Assembly (NCBI GenBank): GCA_903879765.1
Contig: CAIRMS010000117.1
Coordinates: 1 to 8,805, forward strand
DNA: 8,805 nucleotides
From: an uncultured Flavobacteriales bacterium
GTDB lineage: Bacteria; Bacteroidota; Bacteroidia; Flavobacteriales_D; Crocinitomicaceae
Direction: 5' to 3'
The first letter of the stretch is position 1, and each line of letters opens with the position of its first letter. Made by a program: the position numbers and the translations under genes. Under the pieces are notes generated by a model. The model saw nothing but the letters and a program-made list of their open reading frames with translations, did not search any database and had not been told where the DNA came from. Below, in pieces: positions 4,753 through 8,805 of the stretch.

Positions 4753-7026
4753 GTGAAGCTAGAACTAACATACCAAGAACTATGCTCCCAATTGAATGGG
4801 AAATGTGATGGAATTCCATCGAATGAACTCATTCAAGAAGTGGTATACGACACGCGGAAAATTATTCCATCCGATGGTTTGGTTTTTTTCGCTTTGAAAG
4901 GAATCTTTCGTCAAGGAGAAAGTTATATCTCCGAAGCTTATGAAAAAGGTGTTCGCGTTTTTGTCGTTCATCATATCCCGGAAAACAATTGGAAAGATGC
5001 CAGTTTTATTCAAGTTGATGATACATTGTTAGCCCTGCAATTACTTGCAAAAAATTACCGAAACAAACTAAATTACCCAATACTTGCCATTGCAGGAAGC
5101 TTGGGTAAAACCACAGTGAAAGAATGGCTCTACCACCTTGTCGCTGGAAAATTGGAGGTGTTTAGAAGTCCAAAAAGCTATAACTCACAATTAGGAGTGG
5201 CGTTATCCATACTTCAACTTCCAAAAAAAGCAGATTTAGCAATCATTGAGGTCGCAGCAACAAAACCAGGTGAGATGAAAAATCTCACTGAAATGCTACA
5301 ACCCACACATGGAATTCTAACGAATTTACTTCCGTCACACGCCAATGATTTCAATGATTTCACACACTATTCAAAAGAAATAAGTTCCTTGTTTCACGGT
5401 GTTCAATGGCTCGTCTGTTCTGAAGACATCAATGGCCATTCTTCTTTGTCGTGTAGGAAGATATCAATCGAGCCTCACAAACGTGATTCCCTGATTCCTT
5501 TTCAGGACGAAATAAGTATTCAACAATCCAAATTAGCGATGACCGCAGCGCAAGAATGGACCACAATAGAGGAGGAGCGAATTAAATCACTTCCACACTT
5601 GGCCATGCGTTTGGAAACATTCGAAGGAAATGAAGGGTCACTTATCATCAATGACACGTACACAATGGACATGGAAGCTTTTAAAAGTTCATTGTCCTAC
5701 CAATTGTCAATTGCGGCTAATAAACACCGCATTGTACTGATTGGACTTTCTGAAGAGAATCCAATAAAAATGGATGGTTTACGTGAACTTTGTGACCGAT
5801 TTGAAGTGGATGAGGTGCATTTTTTAAAACAAGACGAGGAACTCCCATTAACCTTAAAGAATGCTGTTGTTTTAGTGAAAGGTGCACGATACATGCAACG
5901 TGTTGCTAATCGCTTGAAATTGAAACAACACAAAACGCAGTTATCCTATAATCTTTCTTCGCTAAAACACAACCTCAATCAATATAAAAACAGCCTACGT
6001 CCTGAAACAAAAATGCTGGCAATGGTAAAGGCCCAATCGTATGGTGCGGGTTTAACAACACTGGCTAAATTTTTGGAGAAACAGGGAATCCATTATTTTG
6101 GTGTGGCTTATTCAGATGAAGGCAAAGAATTGCGAAAATCAGGGATTAAAACACCGATTTTAGTCATGAATGCAGAAGAGGAAGGAATGGAAACCTGTGT
6201 GGAATACGGACTAGAACCTGCGATTTATGATTTTAATCAGTTGGATGAGTTACTCAAAGTATTGATTGCCCAAGAGAAAACAGCGTTCCCGATTCACATC
6301 AAACTGGACACTGGTATGAAACGCCTAGGCTTTTATCCTGATCAGGTTCAGCAGTTAATCGAAGTATTGGCTGCCCAACCGGAGGTTCTGGTGAAAAGTG
6401 TTTACAGCCACTTGGCAGAGGCAGATGAGGTAGATTCATCCTTCACTAATCATCAAATTGCTCAATTTGAACAAATCTGCCATCAGTTTGAGTCCTATTT
6501 ATCTTACCAATTCCTTCGACATATATTGAATTCAGAAGGGATTGCGCAGTACCCACATGCACAGTTTGACATGGTGCGAATCGGTATTGGATTATTTGGA
6601 TTAAGCTCAAATCCTTCTTTTGAACAGCGCTTGAAACCGGTAATTGATTGGACCAGTAGTATCTCCCAAACAAAGACAATTCGTCAGGGAGAAAGCATCG
6701 GTTACGGCCGTTCCTTTGTTGCCCAAAAAGATATGCGCATAGCGATTGTTCCAATTGGATATGCAGATGGATTCAATCGCAATTTAAGTAATGGAGTAGG
6801 GGCTGTTTACATTCAAAATCACCGCTGTCCGGTCGTTGGACGCGTTTGTATGGATATGATCATGGTGGATATAGGTTCTTTACATATTGGAAAGAATACG
6901 AAAGTGGAAATCATCGGTCCAAATTTAGGATTAGCTCAATTTGCAAAAGATTGTCAGACCATTCCTTATGAAATACTTACATCTATTTCACCTCGTGTCC
7001 ATAGAAGTTATTCTGAAGAGGAATAA
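4753..7026 (+). CDS. murF-alr: Bifunctional MurF-alanine racemase fusion (UDP-MurNAc-tripeptide:D-Ala-D-Ala ligase / Alr)
   Basis: I place the start at GTG 4753, one base after the tdk stop, giving 757 residues beginning MKLELTYQELCSQLNGK. An upstream in-frame GTG at 4699 would overlap tdk by 53 bases and add 18 residues that look like out-of-frame tdk. Residues 1-390 are MurF-like: an N-terminal substrate domain (VYDTRKIIPSDGLVFFALKG), a P-loop at 115-121 (GSLGKTT), SYNSQLGVALSIL, a retained His in LLPSHANDF, a Lys (208) in the carbamylated-lysine region, and a C-terminal ligase domain around 285-390 (INDTYTMDM, VLVKGARYMQ). Residues about 395-757 are a complete fold-type III alanine racemase. 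It has PLP lysine K426 in MVKAQSYGAG, K517 and R524 in HIKLDTGMKRLGF, R609 in DMVRIGIGLFG, the second catalytic base Y670 in GYADGF, and the C699-M-D-M substrate motif. Together these would supply D-Ala and add D-Ala-D-Ala to the muropeptide. The MurF half is shorter than usual and has altered motifs (P-loop Asn to Leu, DSYN-type motif to DTYT), so its activity is less certain than that of the racemase. Confidence 0.93.
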   Translation: MKLELTYQELCSQLNGKCDGIPSNELIQEVVYDTRKIIPSDGLVFFALKGIFRQGESYISEAYEKGVRVFVVHHIPENNWKDASFIQVDDTLLALQLLAKNYRNKLNYPILAIAGSLGKTTVKEWLYHLVAGKLEVFRSPKSYNSQLGVALSILQLPKKADLAIIEVAATKPGEMKNLTEMLQPTHGILTNLLPSHANDFNDFTHYSKEISSLFHGVQWLVCSEDINGHSSLSCRKISIEPHKRDSLIPFQDEISIQQSKLAMTAAQEWTTIEEERIKSLPHLAMRLETFEGNEGSLIINDTYTMDMEAFKSSLSYQLSIAANKHRIVLIGLSEENPIKMDGLRELCDRFEVDEVHFLKQDEELPLTLKNAVVLVKGARYMQRVANRLKLKQHKTQLSYNLSSLKHNLNQYKNSLRPETKMLAMVKAQSYGAGLTTLAKFLEKQGIHYFGVAYSDEGKELRKSGIKTPILVMNAEEEGMETCVEYGLEPAIYDFNQLDELLKVLIAQEKTAFPIHIKLDTGMKRLGFYPDQVQQLIEVLAAQPEVLVKSVYSHLAEADEVDSSFTNHQIAQFEQICHQFESYLSYQFLRHILNSEGIAQYPHAQFDMVRIGIGLFGLSSNPSFEQRLKPVIDWTSSISQTKTIRQGESIGYGRSFVAQKDMRIAIVPIGYADGFNRNLSNGVGAVYIQNHRCPVVGRVCMDMIMVDIGSLHIGKNTKVEIIGPNLGLAQFAKDCQTIPYEILTSISPRVHRSYSEEE

Positions 7027-7030
7027 AGCT

Positions 7031-7038
7031 TATTTTTG
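7031..7038 (+). promoter_or_regulatory. Possible -7 promoter element upstream of the outer-membrane protein gene
   Basis: TATTTTTG fits the Bacteroidota sigma-A -7 consensus TAnnTTTG exactly and sits 15 bases before the ATG at 7054. That would give a very short leader. The -33 region is poor: only TTCTG around 7011-7015, with no TTTG. In an AT-rich 27-base gap such a match can arise by chance, and read-through from murF-alr is an alternative. Confidence 0.28.
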
Positions 7039-7053
7039 TTTAAATTCAGTTTT

Positions 7054-8160
7054 ATGAAAAAACGACTAACATTACTTGTCTTTCTTTTTGTGGCATTTCA
7101 ATGGAATGAAGTGATTGCTCAAGTCTCTCCAGGAGATACGAATTTATACCGAGTGGTGAAATACAACAATCAAGAGTACATAGGAAGAATACTGAGTGAT
7201 GATGGACGAGAAGTATTGTTAGAAACGAGCTCACTTGGAAAAATATATATCGTAAAGGCGGACATTGAATCTATTACGATTATTCACCGCGAAATTGATT
7301 TTGTTGGAGATGAATACCGAGGCACTGGTGTTTTTACCACGCGTTATCAATTTAGTACGAATGCATTTCCGCTTCAAAAACATGAAAACTATGCTCTAGT
7401 CAATTTATATGGGCCCGAAGTTCATTTTTCTGTTTCAAAGAATTTATCAGTAGGAGTCATGGCTACATGGATTGCTAGTCCAATCGTTTTGGCACTGAAA
7501 TATTCTATCCCAACGAGAAATGAAAAATTGAATTTCGGATTTGGCACCTTGTTAGGAAGCGCAGGCTACCTGAATCAAGGAAAAGGGTATGGTGGTTTAC
7601 ATTGGGGAATGGCGACATATGGAGATAGAAAAAACAATGTTACTTTATCTTTAGGTTATTCCTATTTGAATACAGGAATCCAATCGGGGGAAGCAATGTA
7701 TGAATCTGGAACCTATCCTATTACTCTCACGAATGGTTATTGGGGCTTTGCGAACCTAACGCCCATCAATTTTAAAACACCTACAATCAAGGCACCTATT
7801 TTAGGAATTGCCGGGATTGCTTCTGTTGGTAAAAAAGCAAGTTTTGTATTTGATATGATGTTCATATTTGGTAAAAAAGTCGAAGAGAATAGAAGTCAAA
7901 TATACCAATATGTTTATGATCCGATAACTGGAGATCCTTCCCACACGTACGTAGGACCAATAAATTCAGTAACACAAACGACCAATTCGATCAATTGCTT
8001 AATCATGCCAGGCATGCGATTTCAAAAATCAGAAAATCAGGCTTTTCAAATTTCATTAGCCGGAGTTATCGGTTATTCAACAACTCAAGTTTCTAGCCAG
8101 TTGACTTCAAAACGCTATTCTTTCCCTGTTCCAATGTGTACGTGGTTTTATAAATTTTAA
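7054..8160 (+). CDS. Probable outer-membrane beta-barrel protein of unknown function
   Basis: I choose ATG 7054 over an in-frame TTG at 7036. It gives a clean Sec signal peptide (MKKRLTLLVFLFVAFQWNEV, likely cut after A22 or Q23), and the TTG lies within a promoter-like T-run. The 368-residue product has a short soluble segment after the signal peptide (about 28-80). This resembles a small beta-rich module seen at the start of several Bacteroidota surface proteins (VVKYNNQEYIGRILSDDGRE, then SLGKIYIVKADIESITII). The rest shows repeated amphipathic, Gly- and aromatic-rich strands typical of an outer-membrane beta barrel: NLSVGVMATWIASPIVLALK, LNFGFGTLLGSAGYL, VTLSLGYSYL, ASFVFDMMFIFG and FQISLAGVIGYS. 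It also has a TRYQFSTNAFPL segment that I recall from uncharacterised Bacteroidota barrel proteins. The C-terminus ends in Phe, as barrels often do. No substrate can be inferred. The regulator gene starts 2 bases after its stop, so the pair is likely one operon. Confidence 0.8.
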   Translation: MKKRLTLLVFLFVAFQWNEVIAQVSPGDTNLYRVVKYNNQEYIGRILSDDGREVLLETSSLGKIYIVKADIESITIIHREIDFVGDEYRGTGVFTTRYQFSTNAFPLQKHENYALVNLYGPEVHFSVSKNLSVGVMATWIASPIVLALKYSIPTRNEKLNFGFGTLLGSAGYLNQGKGYGGLHWGMATYGDRKNNVTLSLGYSYLNTGIQSGEAMYESGTYPITLTNGYWGFANLTPINFKTPTIKAPILGIAGIASVGKKASFVFDMMFIFGKKVEENRSQIYQYVYDPITGDPSHTYVGPINSVTQTTNSINCLIMPGMRFQKSENQAFQISLAGVIGYSTTQVSSQLTSKRYSFPVPMCTWFYKF

Positions 8161-8162
8161 GT

Positions 8163-8805
8163 ATGCATAGACTTCAAACAGACCTGTTAAATTTAGTGCG
8201 TGTCAAATTAAATGGCGGCGACTCTATGGGTTATGTGCTCAGTGATGTGTTACACGTGAGTCAAGATGCAGCCTACCGAAGATTAAGAGGCGAAACAGCG
8301 CTAACCATTTTTGAAGTTCAAAAAATTTGTAAGGCATTTGACATTTCCTTTGATGCACTCATTGAACAAAAAGCGGGAAATGTGGTTTTTGGTTATACTC
8401 CTTTAAATGCCTACGATTTTAGCTTGGAATCGTATTTAGAAGGGATTCTTGAGTCCTTTAAACGACTGAAATCTCTGGAAGACCCAAGAATCATCCTTAC
8501 GATAAATAACGCCCATTTTTTTCAGCTTATTAATGTCCCGCAATTACTGCGCTTCCGCTTGTTCTTTTGGGCGAAAACGCATTTGCAGATACCGGAATAC
8601 CAGAATATTCTGTTTAAACATGAGAAAGTCACCGAACGCGCATTTGAATTAGGAATGAAAATCGTTTCGATTTATAATTCGATTCCGTCTGTGGAGATTT
8701 TCGACCCGGAGTTGATGCGCGGATTCATGCGCCAAATTCTATATTATTACAAGTCGAACCAGTTCGAAGATCCCTCCTACGCACTTTTTCTGTGTGACCG
8801 TGCCA
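8163..8805 (+). CDS. Helix-turn-helix transcriptional regulator (3' end outside window)
   Basis: The frame opens at ATG 8163, 2 bases after the preceding stop, and runs 214 codons to the window edge with no stop, so the gene is cut. The N-terminal region (about 15-68) is an XRE/BetR-like helix-turn-helix domain: SMGYVLSDVLHVSQDAAYRR, then LRGETALTIFEVQKICKAFD, then ISFDALI. The pattern of a scaffold helix, a short turn and a recognition helix containing A-A-Y-R-R-L-R-G is typical of DNA-binding regulators. The rest is a helical domain (for example FSLESYLEGILESFKRLKSL, later EHEK-like and IYNSIPSVEIFDPELM segments). It resembles the uncharacterised C-terminal halves of Bacteroidota regulators and could sense a ligand or dimerise. 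The target is unknown; the adjacent barrel-protein gene is the obvious candidate for co-expression. Confidence 0.78.
   Translation, partial: MHRLQTDLLNLVRVKLNGGDSMGYVLSDVLHVSQDAAYRRLRGETALTIFEVQKICKAFDISFDALIEQKAGNVVFGYTPLNAYDFSLESYLEGILESFKRLKSLEDPRIILTINNAHFFQLINVPQLLRFRLFFWAKTHLQIPEYQNILFKHEKVTERAFELGMKIVSIYNSIPSVEIFDPELMRGFMRQILYYYKSNQFEDPSYALFLCDRA

Noticed and set aside
6446..6754. Minus-strand 102-residue open frame inside the racemase half
   Set aside because: Lies antisense to conserved racemase motifs (DMVRIGIGLFG, GESIGYGR); composition not protein-like.
8560..8740. Slightly more GC-rich codons in the regulator than elsewhere, considered as a sign of transfer
   Set aside because: The shift is small, judged by eye over a short partial gene, and there are no flanking mobile features.

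Overview
The window looks like ordinary core chromosome from an AT-rich member of the Bacteroidota, most likely the order Flavobacteriales. A Fluviicola/Crocinitomicaceae-like relative is my best guess, but this is recall, not a search. The signs are a C-terminal PorW/SprE-type protein of the type IX secretion system, a fused MurF-alanine racemase (the typical Bacteroidota arrangement), signal peptides ending in G-Q or A-Q, near absence of Shine-Dalgarno sequences, and -7 elements of the TAnnTTTG type. I see no mobile element, phage gene, CRISPR array, tRNA or rRNA.

Layout. (1) Positions 1-1775, plus strand: a tight, overlapping set of four genes. These are the 3' end of a porW/sprE-like TPR gene, a bactofilin, a two-helix AtpZ/AtpI-family protein, and a four-helix membrane protein. 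In many Bacteroidota this set leads into the F0F1-ATP synthase genes, but here it stops at a convergent gene and no atpB follows. (2) Positions 4020-1752, minus strand: a two-gene overlapping unit. It encodes a very acidic, low-complexity protein with a conserved-looking C-terminal domain and a 27-residue tandem duplication, then a secreted M28 zinc aminopeptidase. The peptidase gene ends inside the 3' end of the membrane-protein gene (24-nt tail-to-tail overlap). (3) Positions 4021-4181: the only real intergenic gap, a divergent promoter region. (4) Positions 4182-8805, plus strand: thymidine kinase, the MurF-Alr fusion (probable GTG start one base after the tdk stop), a secreted outer-membrane beta-barrel-like protein, and a helix-turn-helix regulator that runs off the right edge.

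How the genes relate. The tdk/murF-alr pair couples thymidine salvage to the last cytoplasmic steps of peptidoglycan precursor synthesis (D-Ala supply and D-Ala-D-Ala addition). The last two genes are nearly contiguous and may be co-transcribed. No clear novel system is present. The points most worth a second look are the divergent MurF active-site motifs, the truncated ATP-synthase-leader gene order, and the acidic repeat protein coupled to the M28 peptidase.
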